Source: an uncultured Pseudomonadota bacterium (GTDB lineage: Bacteria > Pseudomonadota > Gammaproteobacteria > Steroidobacterales > Steroidobacteraceae). Taken from it: a stretch of 64,000 bases of DNA. This document shows, in pieces, positions 17,872 to 28,678 of this stretch; within the stretch, counting starts at the first letter, position 1; every line of letters begins with the position of its first letter. The position numbers were made by a program, and so were the translations under genes. The notes below the pieces were generated by a model. The model had not been told where the DNA came from. It searched no databases and saw only the letters and a list, made by a program, of their open reading frames with translations. The DNA is taken from the NCBI GenBank assembly GCA_903884235.1, contig CAISEB010000046.1, positions 1 through 64,000 of the forward strand. The letters are read 5' to 3'.

Positions 17872-18034
17872 GGAGTCGGCCCGGCAGTCTTGCCAGCCCA
17901 GTGAACAAAAGATGACCCGATCGTAGGGCGTTCCCCGACAGGCCGGTGTGAACCGGGTCCCGGTTCCGGTGACTTCCCGGGTTCGGCCACGGGGGGTCGG
18001 GGGTCCCGGGACAGGCCACGCCGGTCGCGGGGTG

Positions 18035-18068
18035 CCCGCGCCGGCCCGGGGATGGTGGCCGGCGCGGG
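18035..18068. terminator. GC hairpin downstream of typA
   Basis: A perfect 12-bp inverted repeat (CCCGCGCCGGCC / GGCCGGCGCGGG) with a 10-base loop, starting 9 bp past the typA stop. There is no T tract after it, so it may stabilise the mRNA end rather than terminate alone. The rest of 17872-18076 is GC-rich without a gene. Confidence 0.4.
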
Positions 18069-18076
18069 GACCGGGG

Positions 18077-19924
<1,848 letters not shown>

Positions 19925-19947
19925 GGGGACCCTAAGGGAAGCCGCCC

Positions 19948-19953
19948 ATTATA
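19948..19953 (-). promoter_or_regulatory. typA -10 box
   Basis: TATAAT on the minus strand, 23 bases above the typA ATG. The preceding ACTCG also precedes the pckG TATAAT. The -35 region is poor. Confidence 0.45.
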
Positions 19954-19985
19954 CGAGTTCCTGATGCCTCTGATGTGACTCCCGG

Positions 19986-20567
19986 TCAGCGGGCCGGTTT
20001 TGGGGGGGCTGGCGCCTTCGCAGGCGCGGGAACAGGCGCCGGGGCGGGCCCGACGAGGATCGGGAAGGCGAACGTCCGCACCTGGGGGCCATCCGGCAGC
20101 TCGAGGGTCGCCTTGACGTACAGGACCCGGGATCCGGCCTCGGCCGACTGGGCCCGGATCTCGAGCGGCACGACGGACCCGGCCGTGACCTTTTCATGGG
20201 TGGTCTGGCTGTCCGGGGACAGGACGACGAGTCCCTCGGCCGAGGAGACGTCGACGCGCAGCAGGGGCGCCGGGGCCTCGGGCATGACCGCGACGCGCAC
20301 GACGAACGCCTCGCCCGGGGCCGGCACGGCGCCGAGGTCGAATCGGGTCTCGACCGGGGCAGCGCCATCGCCGATCGGCACGCCCGCGGCCATCGTCCGG
20401 TTCGCGGCGACGACCGCCGGATCGGTCGTCGGCCGGGCCGCGCGCGGCGCGGCCACGACGGGCGGCGGCGCGGAGGAGCCGCTGCAGGCCGCGGCCAGCA
20501 AGCCCATCCCCACGACCAACGCAGTCCCCAGGCGGCCTGCCTCGACGTACTTCAACGCGTTTCGCAT
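19986..20567 (-). CDS. Predicted lipoprotein of unknown function (193 aa)
   Basis: The N-terminus MRNALKYVEAGRLGTALVVG leads into a lipobox LLAAAC, with Cys28 as the lipidation site. A proline/alanine-rich linker follows, then a beta-rich domain of about 110 residues (SSAEGLVVLSPDSQTTHEKV), and a proline/alanine tail that could span periplasm or peptidoglycan. A strong GGGAGGA seven bases upstream fixes the start at 20567. It lies 23 bp downstream of srkA, so the two are probably co-transcribed. I do not recognise a family. Confidence 0.75.
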   Translation of the reverse strand: MRNALKYVEAGRLGTALVVGMGLLAAACSGSSAPPPVVAAPRAARPTTDPAVVAANRTMAAGVPIGDGAAPVETRFDLGAVPAPGEAFVVRVAVMPEAPAPLLRVDVSSAEGLVVLSPDSQTTHEKVTAGSVVPLEIRAQSAEAGSRVLYVKATLELPDGPQVRTFAFPILVGPAPAPVPAPAKAPAPPKPAR

Positions 20568-20590
20568 CGGGTTCCTCCCTCGACGGGGCA

Positions 20591-21598
20591 CTATAACCGC
20601 AGCGGGGGCTCGTCGAGCGCCTCCAGCTGCTCCTGCAGTTCCTGCACGTGGTTGTCCCAGTAGCGGGCCCCGCCGAACCACGGGAACGCCAGCGGAAAGG
20701 CCGGATCGTGCCAGCGCCGCGCGAGCCAGCCCGCGTAGTGGATCATGCGCAGGGCCCGCAGCGCCTCGACGAGGCCGAGCTCGACGCGGTCGAACTCCTG
20801 GAACTGCTCGTAGCCCTCCAGCAGGTCGCGCCACTGCGACCGCCGCTCCTCGCGGTTACCGGCCATCAGCATCCACAGGTCCTGCACCGCCGGGGCCCGC
20901 ATGCAGTCGTCGAGATCCACGAAGTGCGGGCCGAGCGCGGTCCACAGCACGTTGCCGCGATGGCAGTCGCCGTGCACGCGCAGCTGGCGCACGGGACCTG
21001 CCGCGTCGAAGGCGTCCGTGATGCGCGCGATCAGCGCCTCCACGAGTTCGCCGTAGCGTTCGTACTGGTACTCGGGCAGCCACTCGCCCTCGAGGATGAA
21101 GCGCGCCGGATCGATGCCGAGTCGCTGGATGCTGAGCGTCGGCCGATGCTCGAAGGTGCGCACCCCGCCGACCCGGTGCATGCGCCCGAGGAAGCGGCCC
21201 ATCAGGATGCGGTCCTCGGCCGTGTCGAGGTCCGGCCAGCGGCCGCCGCGGCGCGGGTAGACGGCGAACGGGAAGCCCTCGAGCTCGTGCAGCGTCTCGC
21301 CGGCGATCACCAGCGGTGCGACGACGGGGATCTCCGCTGCGGCGAGCTCGAGTGCGAAGGCATGCTCCTCGAGCACGGCCGCCCGGGTCCAGCGTCCCGG
21401 CCGGTAGAACTTCACGACGACGGGATCCGCGCCTTCCCGGCCCACCTGGTAGACGCGGTTCTCGTAGCTGTTGAGCGCGAGGATCCGACCATCGGAGGGC
21501 ACGCCGCCCTGCTCCACGGCCGCGACGACGAGGTCCGGCGTCAGGCCGGCGTAGGGGGTCTCGCCGGGCGGGACGGGGTCGGACGGGTCGGTTGGCAT
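20591..21598 (-). CDS. srkA: Stress response serine/threonine kinase SrkA (YihE/RdoA)
   Basis: 335 residues. An aminoglycoside-phosphotransferase-like fold that phosphorylates protein Ser/Thr; in enterobacteria it counters toxin-driven death and envelope stress. Seen: the N-terminal NSYENRVYQV loop, VVVKFYRPGRW with the ATP-binding lysine, the catalytic loop RVHGDCHRGNVLW and the metal-binding DLDD. A CATAAT box lies exactly six bases before the ATG, suggesting a leaderless mRNA. Divergent from galE across 87 bp. In E. coli srkA sits beside dsbA; here a lipoprotein gene follows. Confidence 0.94.
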   Translation of the reverse strand: MPTDPSDPVPPGETPYAGLTPDLVVAAVEQGGVPSDGRILALNSYENRVYQVGREGADPVVVKFYRPGRWTRAAVLEEHAFALELAAAEIPVVAPLVIAGETLHELEGFPFAVYPRRGGRWPDLDTAEDRILMGRFLGRMHRVGGVRTFEHRPTLSIQRLGIDPARFILEGEWLPEYQYERYGELVEALIARITDAFDAAGPVRQLRVHGDCHRGNVLWTALGPHFVDLDDCMRAPAVQDLWMLMAGNREERRSQWRDLLEGYEQFQEFDRVELGLVEALRALRMIHYAGWLARRWHDPAFPLAFPWFGGARYWDNHVQELQEQLEALDEPPLRL

Positions 21599-21604
21599 GC
21601 CCGC

Positions 21605-21610
21605 ATTATG
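21605..21610 (-). promoter_or_regulatory. CATAAT box six bases before the srkA ATG
   Basis: Five of six matches to the -10 consensus on the minus strand. With a standard six-base discriminator, transcription starts on the A of the ATG. No good -35 is seen. Confidence 0.4.
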
Positions 21611-21685
21611 CCCACGAGCGGGTCACCTCCGTGTCGCATCAATCCGCTATCCTCGGCCCCCTCCAGACCCACATCCCGCGGCCCC

Positions 21686-22693
21686 ATGAACCAGCAAGGC
21701 ATCCTCGTCACCGGCGGCGCCGGCTACATCGGCAGTCACGTGGTCCGCCAGCTCGGCGAGGCCGGCGAACGCGTGGTCGTCCTCGACAACCTCTCGCGCG
21801 GGTTCCGCGAGGCCGTCACCCATGGCGAACTGGTGGTTGGCGAGGTCGGCGACGCGGACCTCGTGCACCGCATCCTTGCCGAGCACGGGATCGGCACCGT
21901 CATGCACTTCGCGGCCTTCACGATCGTCCCCGAGTCGGTCGCGCAGCCCTTGCGCTACTACCAGAACAACGTTTGCGCGACGCGCAGCCTCCTTGACTGC
22001 TGCGGCAGCGCCGGGGTCGAGCAGGTCGTGTTCTCCTCGAGCGCCGCCGTCTATGGAATGCCGCCGAGCGGAATCGCGGACGAGGATTCGCCGACCGCAC
22101 CGATCAATCCGTACGGGACCAGCAAGCTCATCTGCGAATGGATGCTGCGTGACCTGTCCGCCGCGAGCCGCCTCAGGCACGTCGCGTTGCGCTACTTCAA
22201 CGTCGGCGGCTCCGACCCGGGTGGCCGCATTGGCCAGTCCACGCCGCAGGCGACCCTGCTGACCAAGGTGGCCGCGGAGCACGTGGTGGGCCGTCGGCCG
22301 CACGTGTCGATCTACGGCACGGACTACCCGACGCCGGATGGGACCGGGATCCGGGACTACATCCACGTCGAGGACCTGGCCTCGGCCCACCTTGCCGCGC
22401 TGCGCTACCTGCGCGAAGCCGGGCCGTCCGTCACGCTCAATGTCGGCTACGGGCGTGGCGCCAGCGTGCGCGAGGTGCTCGCGGCGATCGAGAAGGTGGC
22501 CGGCCGCCCGCTGGTGGTGCGCGAGGAGCCGCGCCGGGCGGGCGATCCGCCGGTGCTCGTGGCCCGCGCGGACCGCATCCGCAGCACGCTCGGCTGGGAG
22601 CCGCGCCACGACAGCCTCGAGCAGCTCGTCGGGGATGCGCTGCGCTGGGAACGGACCCTGATGGCCAGGAAGGCGGTCGGGACACCCGCCTGA
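21686..22693 (+). CDS. galE: UDP-glucose 4-epimerase
   Basis: 335 residues, the family length. Interconverts UDP-glucose and UDP-galactose with bound NAD. Seen: the Rossmann motif GGAGYIGS, SSSAAVYG with the catalytic Ser/Thr region, Tyr143 and Lys147 in NPYGTSKL, RYFNVGGSDPGGRIGQ and the substrate-loop YGTDYPTPDGTGIRDYIHVED. The start has no clear Shine-Dalgarno. It supplies UDP-galactose for envelope glycans and may support the polysaccharide genes at 54-58 kb. Alone between divergent srkA and downstream glrK. Confidence 0.94.
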   Translation: MNQQGILVTGGAGYIGSHVVRQLGEAGERVVVLDNLSRGFREAVTHGELVVGEVGDADLVHRILAEHGIGTVMHFAAFTIVPESVAQPLRYYQNNVCATRSLLDCCGSAGVEQVVFSSSAAVYGMPPSGIADEDSPTAPINPYGTSKLICEWMLRDLSAASRLRHVALRYFNVGGSDPGGRIGQSTPQATLLTKVAAEHVVGRRPHVSIYGTDYPTPDGTGIRDYIHVEDLASAHLAALRYLREAGPSVTLNVGYGRGASVREVLAAIEKVAGRPLVVREEPRRAGDPPVLVARADRIRSTLGWEPRHDSLEQLVGDALRWERTLMARKAVGTPA

Positions 22694-22721
22694 GGCCGGC
22701 ACCGGGCCCGTCCGGCGCTGC

Positions 22722-22727
22722 TATCAT
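22722..22727 (+). promoter_or_regulatory. TATCAT box seven bases before the glrK ATG
   Basis: Five of six matches to the -10 consensus. Spacing places the transcription start at or beside the start codon, and no Shine-Dalgarno is present. No good -35. Confidence 0.4.
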
Positions 22728-22734
22728 CCCAGCC

Positions 22735-24201
22735 ATGCAATTCAGGCGCCCGAAGTCACTGAGCGGCCTGCTCTTGATCGGCTTCGCGCTCGTCGCGGTG
22801 CCGCTCGTCGCCGGCATGCTGAACGCCACCCTCGAGATGCGCCAGCTCGAACTGCAGAGCACCGCGCTCGTCCGCTACGGCGTGGATGCGACCCGGGCGG
22901 CGCAGGACCTCGTGCAGCAGACCACCGAGCTCGAGCGTACGGCGAGCCTCTACCAGGTGCTCGGCGATCCCGCCTACAAGGAGACGCTCGCCGACGGGTA
23001 TGCGCGCTTCTCGGCCACCGCCGAATCGCTCGTCCGGCTGCAGCCGGACGAGCAGACCCGCGCCCTGACCGACCGCGTCCGGCGCGAGGTCAGAACGCTC
23101 GTCGAGGTCGTCGACTCGAGCACCGGGCCCTCCGCGGAGGTCGAGGCGGCGACCAAGCGCTTCATCGAGGTCTACAAGCCGGTCGATGCGCTCGGGCACG
23201 TGGTGCGCACCGCGGTGGACGCGCGCCTCGCGGACCTGCAGGTCGCCGCGACCCGCACCCAGCGCCGCCTGTTCTGGCAGGCGGTGGCACTGGTGCCGGT
23301 CACGGCGCTGATCGTCTGGGTCTTCGTCACCCTCCTCGCCCGCCCGATTCGCGACATTGACCAGGCCATCAGCGAGCTCGGCCGCGGCACGTTCTCCCGC
23401 CCCATCGAAGTGCATGGCCCGGGCGACCTCGAGCGGCTCGGCCGCCAGCTCGAGTGGCTGCGAGCCCGCCTGCTGGACCTCGCCCAGGAGAAGAACCGCT
23501 TCCTGCGCCACATGTCGCACGAGCTCAAGACCCCGCTCGCAAACATCCGCGAGGGCACGGAACTGCTGATCGAGGGGGCCGTCGGCGAGCTCGACGCGAA
23601 CCAGCGCGAGATCGCCGTGATCCTGCGCGAGAACGGCATCAAGCTGCAGCGGCTGATCGAGAACCTGCTGACGTTCAGCACCTGGCAGTCGAAGTCCGCC
23701 GGCCTCGAGCTCAGCCGCTTCTCGCTCCGGCACCTCGTCGGTTCGGTGATCAGCGCGCAGCAGCTGACCCTGGTCGCCAACCGGATCCACATCGACCTGG
23801 CGATCGACGATGTCGAAATCACCGCCGACCGCGGCAAGCTGAGGCTGATTCTCGACAACCTGCTGTCGAACGCCGTCAAGTTCACGCCCCGGGAGGGCAA
23901 GATCTCCATCCACGGCCACCGCCGCGAGGACGAACTTGAGATCGACGTCGTGGATTCGGGCCCCGGTATTCCCGTACAGGACCGGGCCCACATCTTCGAG
24001 GCGTTCTACACCGGAACCACCAGCCAATCAGGCAAACTAAAGGGGACCGGGATCGGTCTCTCGGTCGTAATGGAATTTGTGCAGGCTCACGGCGGTACAA
24101 TCGAGCTTCTGGACGGGACGGGCCGCGGCGCCCATTTCCGGATCCACCTTCCGGTCCGCCCGGAGATGCAGCCCGCCAGCGAGGATGTGTCGGCAGCATG
24201 A
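22735..24201 (+). CDS. glrK: Sensor histidine kinase of the GlrK/QseE type
   Basis: 488 residues. N-terminal membrane segment (about 10-30), periplasmic helical region (31-180), second membrane segment (about 181-202), HAMP (203-255), HisKA with His262 in FLRHMSHELKTPLAN, and HATPase with N-box DNLLSNAVKF, DSGPGIP and GTGIGLSVV. It overlaps qseG by four bases and glrR follows, the same order as E. coli glrK-qseG-glrR, where the system answers envelope and polyamine cues and controls glmY and rpoE. The downstream regulator here is atypical, so the output may differ. Confidence 0.9.
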   Translation: MQFRRPKSLSGLLLIGFALVAVPLVAGMLNATLEMRQLELQSTALVRYGVDATRAAQDLVQQTTELERTASLYQVLGDPAYKETLADGYARFSATAESLVRLQPDEQTRALTDRVRREVRTLVEVVDSSTGPSAEVEAATKRFIEVYKPVDALGHVVRTAVDARLADLQVAATRTQRRLFWQAVALVPVTALIVWVFVTLLARPIRDIDQAISELGRGTFSRPIEVHGPGDLERLGRQLEWLRARLLDLAQEKNRFLRHMSHELKTPLANIREGTELLIEGAVGELDANQREIAVILRENGIKLQRLIENLLTFSTWQSKSAGLELSRFSLRHLVGSVISAQQLTLVANRIHIDLAIDDVEITADRGKLRLILDNLLSNAVKFTPREGKISIHGHRREDELEIDVVDSGPGIPVQDRAHIFEAFYTGTTSQSGKLKGTGIGLSVVMEFVQAHGGTIELLDGTGRGAHFRIHLPVRPEMQPASEDVSAA

Positions 24202-24827
24202 GGACGACGAGCAACCACTTGCGCCTGGCACTGGCGGCGGCGATCGCGGGCATCCTGCTCGCGGGCTGCGGCTCGCTGTCGATGCCGTTCGGCACCCGCA
24301 CCCCCGAACCGCCGGCGCCGCGCCCGCTCGGCGAATCCGAAGCGGCGCGCAGCTATGTCGGGGAACTCGCGCGGCTGCAGGCCGCGGCGCCCTCCGAGCA
24401 GGCAGAACTGCTCCAGGCCGCGCGCACCGCAGCCGAAGGCGCACCGACCACCCTCAGCCGCCTGCGCTATGGCCTCATGCTCGCGCTGCCCGGCCATGCG
24501 GGCTCCGACCCCGTCGCCGCGCGGAGACAGTTGTCAGATTTGCTGGCGCGTCCAGAATTGCTGATGCCGTCGGAGCGTGCGCTCGCCGCGGTGCTGCTCG
24601 CGGACGTCAGCGAGCGGCTCGTGCTGATCGCCGAAAGCCGGCGCCTCCAGGAGGAGGCCGCCAGCCATGACAAGGAACGGATGGCCGCGGTGTCGCGGCG
24701 CTTGCAGATCGAACAGGACGAGAACGCGCGGCTGAAGCGCGCGCTCGAGGACGCTCAGAAGAAACTCAACGCGATCACGCAGGTCGAACTTTCCATCACC
24801 GGCAGGGGGAACCCGCCGAAACCCTAG
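24198..24827 (+). CDS. qseG: QseG-like outer-membrane lipoprotein
   Basis: 209 residues. Signal peptide with lipobox GILLAGC (Cys24), an Ala-rich helical middle resembling TPR-like repeats, and a coiled-coil near the end (QIEQDENARLKRALEDAQKK). In E. coli QseG interacts with the periplasmic part of the kinase. Identity rests mainly on position between glrK and glrR, with the lipobox and coiled coil in support. It overlaps glrK by four bases (ATGA) and lies 22 bp before glrR, so it is co-translated with the kinase. Confidence 0.8.
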   Translation: MRTTSNHLRLALAAAIAGILLAGCGSLSMPFGTRTPEPPAPRPLGESEAARSYVGELARLQAAAPSEQAELLQAARTAAEGAPTTLSRLRYGLMLALPGHAGSDPVAARRQLSDLLARPELLMPSERALAAVLLADVSERLVLIAESRRLQEEAASHDKERMAAVSRRLQIEQDENARLKRALEDAQKKLNAITQVELSITGRGNPPKP

Positions 24828-24849
24828 ATTTCACCGAGGCTCCAAAGAC

Positions 24850-26208
24850 ATGCAGGTCTCCCGTAAAGACTCCCAGAAGCGCCGCGCCAAGATCCTCGCG
24901 GTGGACGACGACCCGGGCCTGCTGCGCCTCCTGACGATCCGCCTGCGCTCCGAGGACTACGAGGTCGAGGCAGTGCAGAGCGCGGCGGACGCGCTCGCGG
25001 CCGTCGGTCGCTTCCGCCCGGACCTCGTGATCACCGACCTGCGCATGGACCAGATGGACGGCATCGGGCTCCTCAAGGAGCTGCAGGTGCGCTGGCCGGG
25101 CCTCAAGGTGATTCTGCTCACCGCCCACGGCACGATTCCCGACGCCGTCCGCGCCACCCAGAGCGGTGCCTTCGGCTTCCTGACCAAGCCCGTCGAGAAG
25201 CAGGAGCTGCTCGACCACGTGCGCAAGGCGCTCAAGATCTCGGGCTTCCCGGGCGTCGACGAGGAATGGCGCAGCGACGTCGTCACCCGCTCGCCGCTGA
25301 TGGAGCAGAAGCTCGGCCAGGCCCACATGGCGGCCGGCACCGATGCCCGCATCCTGATCACCGGCGACGCCGGCACCGGCAAGAAGCTGGTCGCCCGCGC
25401 GATCCATCGCGCCAGTGCGCGCGCGGAAGGCCCATTCGTCGTGATCTCCTGCACCGAAGTCGCCGAGAGCGACCTCGAGAAGGACCTGTTCGGCTCCGAG
25501 CGCAGCGACGCGGGACCGGACGGTGCCGAGCGCGGCCTGCTGCAGGCCGCCGAGGGCGGCACCGTCGTGCTCGAGGAGGTCGCGGACCTGCCGCTGCCGG
25601 TGCAGGCCAAGCTCGCCCGCGCGCTGCAGGAGAACCTGGTGCGCCCGGCCGGCTCCGACGAGGCGCGACCGGTGAACGCCCGCGTGATCGCGACTACCCG
25701 ACGTGACCTGTCGCAGCTCATGATGCAGGGCCGCTTCCGCGAGGACCTGTACTACCGCCTCAACGTGGTGCACATCGACGTGCCCTCGCTGGCACGCCGG
25801 CGCGAGGACATCCCGCTCCTCGTTGCGCACTTCCTCGAGGAGATCGCCAGGGAGACGGGCCTGCGCAAGGCCTACGCACCCGAGGCCGTGGAGTTCCTGG
25901 CCACCGCCGAGTGGCCGGGCAACGTGCGCCAGCTGCAGGCCGTCGTCCGCCAGAACGCGACGCTGAGCCCGACGCTCGTGATCAGCGCTGAAATCGCCGA
26001 GCTCGCGGTCGGCGCAGGTGCCGCCGGGCTGCCGTCGTTCGATGCGGCGCGCGACGAGTTCACGCGCAACTACCTCGTGCAGATCCTGCAGATCACGGGC
26101 GGCAACGTCAGCCAGGCGGCCCGCCTCGCGAAGCGCAACCGCACCGACTTCTACAAGCTGCTGTCGCGCCACCAGCTGACGCCGGACGACTTCAAGACGC
26201 GTCCGTGA
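24850..26208 (+). CDS. glrR: GlrR/QseF-type response regulator lacking the GAFTGA motif
   Basis: 452 residues. Receiver (1-130) with Asp19-21, phosphorylated Asp63 and Lys113; AAA+ domain (about 145-385); C-terminal Fis-type HTH (410-452) nearly identical in pattern to E. coli GlrR (GNVSQAARLAKRNRTDFYKL). Walker A is GDAGTGKK (172-179). Where other sigma54 activators have LFGHxxGAFTGA, this one reads LFGSERSDAGPDGAERG (213-229), so the sigma54-contact loop is absent. Walker B is VVLEE rather than LFLDE. It may therefore act without sigma54 or ATP-driven remodelling. Its 3' end overlaps the convergent flippase-like gene by 17 bp. Confidence 0.92.
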   Translation: MQVSRKDSQKRRAKILAVDDDPGLLRLLTIRLRSEDYEVEAVQSAADALAAVGRFRPDLVITDLRMDQMDGIGLLKELQVRWPGLKVILLTAHGTIPDAVRATQSGAFGFLTKPVEKQELLDHVRKALKISGFPGVDEEWRSDVVTRSPLMEQKLGQAHMAAGTDARILITGDAGTGKKLVARAIHRASARAEGPFVVISCTEVAESDLEKDLFGSERSDAGPDGAERGLLQAAEGGTVVLEEVADLPLPVQAKLARALQENLVRPAGSDEARPVNARVIATTRRDLSQLMMQGRFREDLYYRLNVVHIDVPSLARRREDIPLLVAHFLEEIARETGLRKAYAPEAVEFLATAEWPGNVRQLQAVVRQNATLSPTLVISAEIAELAVGAGAAGLPSFDAARDEFTRNYLVQILQITGGNVSQAARLAKRNRTDFYKLLSRHQLTPDDFKTRP

Positions 26209-27169
26209 GGTCCTTCGCGAGGCTGCCGCGCAGCCCCGCGAGTCCCACCACGACGAGCGGCAGGACCATCAGCAGCTGGTAGACGAACGAGGCGGCGAGC
26301 GCCGCCTCGGGCGCGACGCCGAGCGGCACCAGGGTGACCCGGAACGCGGCCTGCACCGAGCCCGCGTAGCCGGGTGCGTTCGGCAACAGGAACGCGACCA
26401 CGATGCCGACGACGACGAGGATCGCCGGCCCCGCGCCGATCGCCTCGCCCGCGACGGCCGCGGATCCGGCCGTGCACGCGGCCACGGCGAGCCACTGCAC
26501 GAGCGACCAGGCGAACACGGCGAGCGACGTGCGTAGCGAGCGCACCGGGGCGAGCCCCAGGAACGCGGCGTCGACCTCCGCGAGGAGCCGCGCGGCGAGC
26601 CTCTCCGGCAGCGGACGCGACAGCAGCGCCGCGAGGCGGCGCATCGGGCCCGGCACCGCGAGCGCGGCGATCACGCAGGCCGCGAGCACGGCGGCGACCA
26701 TCGCCAGCAGCCGCACGGCCGCGAGCAGCGCCGGCGCGACCGGCACGACGGTCAGCGCGCCGGCCGCGAGAACCAGCACGCCGAACAGGTCGAAGACGCG
26801 CTCGGCGACGATCGAGGAGAGCACGGCGGACGCGGCGAAGCCATGGCGACGCTGCAGCGCGAACGCGCGCACGAACTCACCCGAATGCGGCACCAACGCG
26901 TTGAGCGCGAGCCCGGAGGTCACCGGGCGCAGCAGCGCGATCGTCTGCGGGGCCGCGGGTCCGAGCAGCAGGCGCCAGCGCGCGGCCTTCGCCCAGACGA
27001 AGGCGACCGTGCCGAGCAGCACCTCGAGCGCAGGCTCGTGCCAGTTGCCGGCGGCGAGCGTGTCGAGCACCGCCTGCACGGGGGTGCCGTGGAACGACAG
27101 GACGAGGAACACCGCGCCGACGCCAAGGCCGGCAGCGACCCCGAGCAGCCGGGACCAGGGGACGCGCAT
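26192..27169 (-). CDS. Flippase-like integral membrane protein (lysylphosphatidylglycerol synthase TM family)
   Basis: 325 residues with about eight hydrophobic helices. Seen: ALVPHSGEFVRAFALQRRHG and IVAERVFDLFGVL, matching the conserved cores of the LPG-synthase transmembrane/AglD-like family. Members move or modify lipid-linked glycans or aminoacyl lipids. It starts six bases after the DegT aminotransferase stop, so the two are translationally linked. Together they could add and flip an amino-sugar on a lipid carrier; this is inference. Converges with glrR with overlapping ends. Confidence 0.82.
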   Translation of the reverse strand: MRVPWSRLLGVAAGLGVGAVFLVLSFHGTPVQAVLDTLAAGNWHEPALEVLLGTVAFVWAKAARWRLLLGPAAPQTIALLRPVTSGLALNALVPHSGEFVRAFALQRRHGFAASAVLSSIVAERVFDLFGVLVLAAGALTVVPVAPALLAAVRLLAMVAAVLAACVIAALAVPGPMRRLAALLSRPLPERLAARLLAEVDAAFLGLAPVRSLRTSLAVFAWSLVQWLAVAACTAGSAAVAGEAIGAGPAILVVVGIVVAFLLPNAPGYAGSVQAAFRVTLVPLGVAPEAALAASFVYQLLMVLPLVVVGLAGLRGSLAKDLTDAS

Positions 27170-27175
27170 GCGTCC

Positions 27176-28348
27176 TCAGCCGTAGAAGCGTCGGATCGCG
27201 GCGACGACGTGGGCGAGCTGCTCCTCGCGCAGTTCCGGGAAGATCGGCAGCGCGAGCGTCTCGGCGGCGGCACGCTCGGACTCGGGGCAGTCGCCGGCCT
27301 TGTAGCCGAGGTACGCGAAGCAGCCCTGCAGGTGCAGCGGCACCGGATAGTAGATCTCGGTGCCGACCCCCTCCTCCGCCAGGTGCGCCTTCAGCCGATC
27401 GCGCTCCGGCACCCGGATCACGTACTGGTTGTAGATGTGGCGGTACCCGGGCGTCGCGTACGGCAGTCCGACGGTGCCGGTGAGGCCCGCCTCGCCGAAC
27501 AGCCGAGCGTAGGTCGCGGCATTGCGGCGCCGCCCCTCGGTCCATCCCTCGAGGTGGCGCAGCTTGACGTTCAGCACCGCGGCCTGCAGCTCGTCGATGC
27601 GGAAGTTGCCACCGATCAGCGCGTGGTAGTACTTGGGCTTGCCGCCATGGACGCGCAGCACGCGCATGAGCTCCGCGAGTTCCGGATCGTTCGCCGTGCA
27701 CAGGCCCGCGTCGCCGAACGCGCCGAGGTTCTTGGTCGGGAAGAACGAGAAGCAGCCGATGTCGCCGAGGCTGCCGGCGCGGGCGCCGCCCGCGTACTCG
27801 GAGCCGATCGCCTGGGCGGCGTCCTCGATCACCTTCAGCCCGTGCTTGCGTGCGATCGCGAGCAACGGGGCCATGTCGGCCATCTGGCCGTACAGGTGGA
27901 CCGGCATCAGCGCCTTGATCCGCGTCGCGCTCGCGCGGTGCACGAGCCCGTCGTCGCCCGAGGTGCACTCCTCGTCGATGAAGCGCTGCACGGCCGCGGG
28001 GCTCAGGTTGTAGGTCGGCGCGTCGATGTCGAGGTAGATCGGCCGGGCACCGGTGCGGGCGATCGTGCCGCCGGTCGCGAAGAACGTGTAGGGGCTCGTC
28101 AGCACCGCGTCCCCGGGGCCGATGCCGAGGGCCATGAGGGCGAGGAGCAGCGCGTCGGTGCCGGAGGAGACGCCGATGCCATGCGCGCAGCCCGAGTACG
28201 TCGCGACGGCGCTCTCGAGGGCCGTGACCTCGGGACCGAGGATGAAGTACTGCGACTCGTAGAGCCGCTCGAGGATCGGCAGCAACTCGTCCTTGAACGA
28301 GGCGTACTGCAGGCGCAGATCGAGCAGCGGAACCTTGATCGTCGACAT
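27176..28348 (-). CDS. DegT/DnrJ/EryC1/StrS-family sugar aminotransferase
   Basis: 390 residues. PLP enzyme that transaminates nucleotide-linked keto-sugars. Seen: LQYASFKDELLP opening, YFILGPEVTALE, VSSGTDALLLAL, VIEDAAQAIGSEY (Asp contacting the PLP ring nitrogen), the Schiff-base lysine in SFFPTKNLGAFGDAG, and GGNFRIDELQAAVL. Start 28348 has AGGGTG seven bases upstream and matches the family start; a longer frame upstream is not supported. It lies 130 bp below tRNA-Glu and just above the flippase-like gene. The exact sugar cannot be told. Confidence 0.92.
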   Translation of the reverse strand: MSTIKVPLLDLRLQYASFKDELLPILERLYESQYFILGPEVTALESAVATYSGCAHGIGVSSGTDALLLALMALGIGPGDAVLTSPYTFFATGGTIARTGARPIYLDIDAPTYNLSPAAVQRFIDEECTSGDDGLVHRASATRIKALMPVHLYGQMADMAPLLAIARKHGLKVIEDAAQAIGSEYAGGARAGSLGDIGCFSFFPTKNLGAFGDAGLCTANDPELAELMRVLRVHGGKPKYYHALIGGNFRIDELQAAVLNVKLRHLEGWTEGRRRNAATYARLFGEAGLTGTVGLPYATPGYRHIYNQYVIRVPERDRLKAHLAEEGVGTEIYYPVPLHLQGCFAYLGYKAGDCPESERAAAETLALPIFPELREEQLAHVVAAIRRFYG

Positions 28349-28478
28349 CGGCGCACCCTGCGAGTGTCCCCGCGCGGGCGGCGCGAGCGGCGCCGAAACT
28401 CTACACAATCCGGCTACCGAATGCCCGTCGGGCAACCCGCGCAGGGGCTGCGCCAATGGCCTGGAATCGTGCGCGGAA

Positions 28479-28554
28479 TGGCGTCCCCAGAGGGATTCGA
28501 ACCCTCGTACCTACCGTGAAAGGGTAGTGTCCTAGGCCTCTAGACGATGGGGAC
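28479..28554 (-). tRNA. tRNA-Glu (TTC)
   Basis: 76 nt including encoded CCA. The cloverleaf reads GTCCCCA acceptor, anticodon stem CTACC/GGTAG with loop CTTTCAC (anticodon TTC), GGTTCGAATCC T-arm and CCA end. It follows tRNA-Ala with 32 bp between them and shares its promoter. Its charging enzyme GltX is encoded just upstream on the same strand. Confidence 0.97.
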
Positions 28555-28586
28555 GAGGCGCGGCCCTGATGGCGGGCCTGAAAACG

Positions 28587-28662
<76 letters not shown>

Positions 28663-28678
28663 ACGTGGAAGGCCGCGG

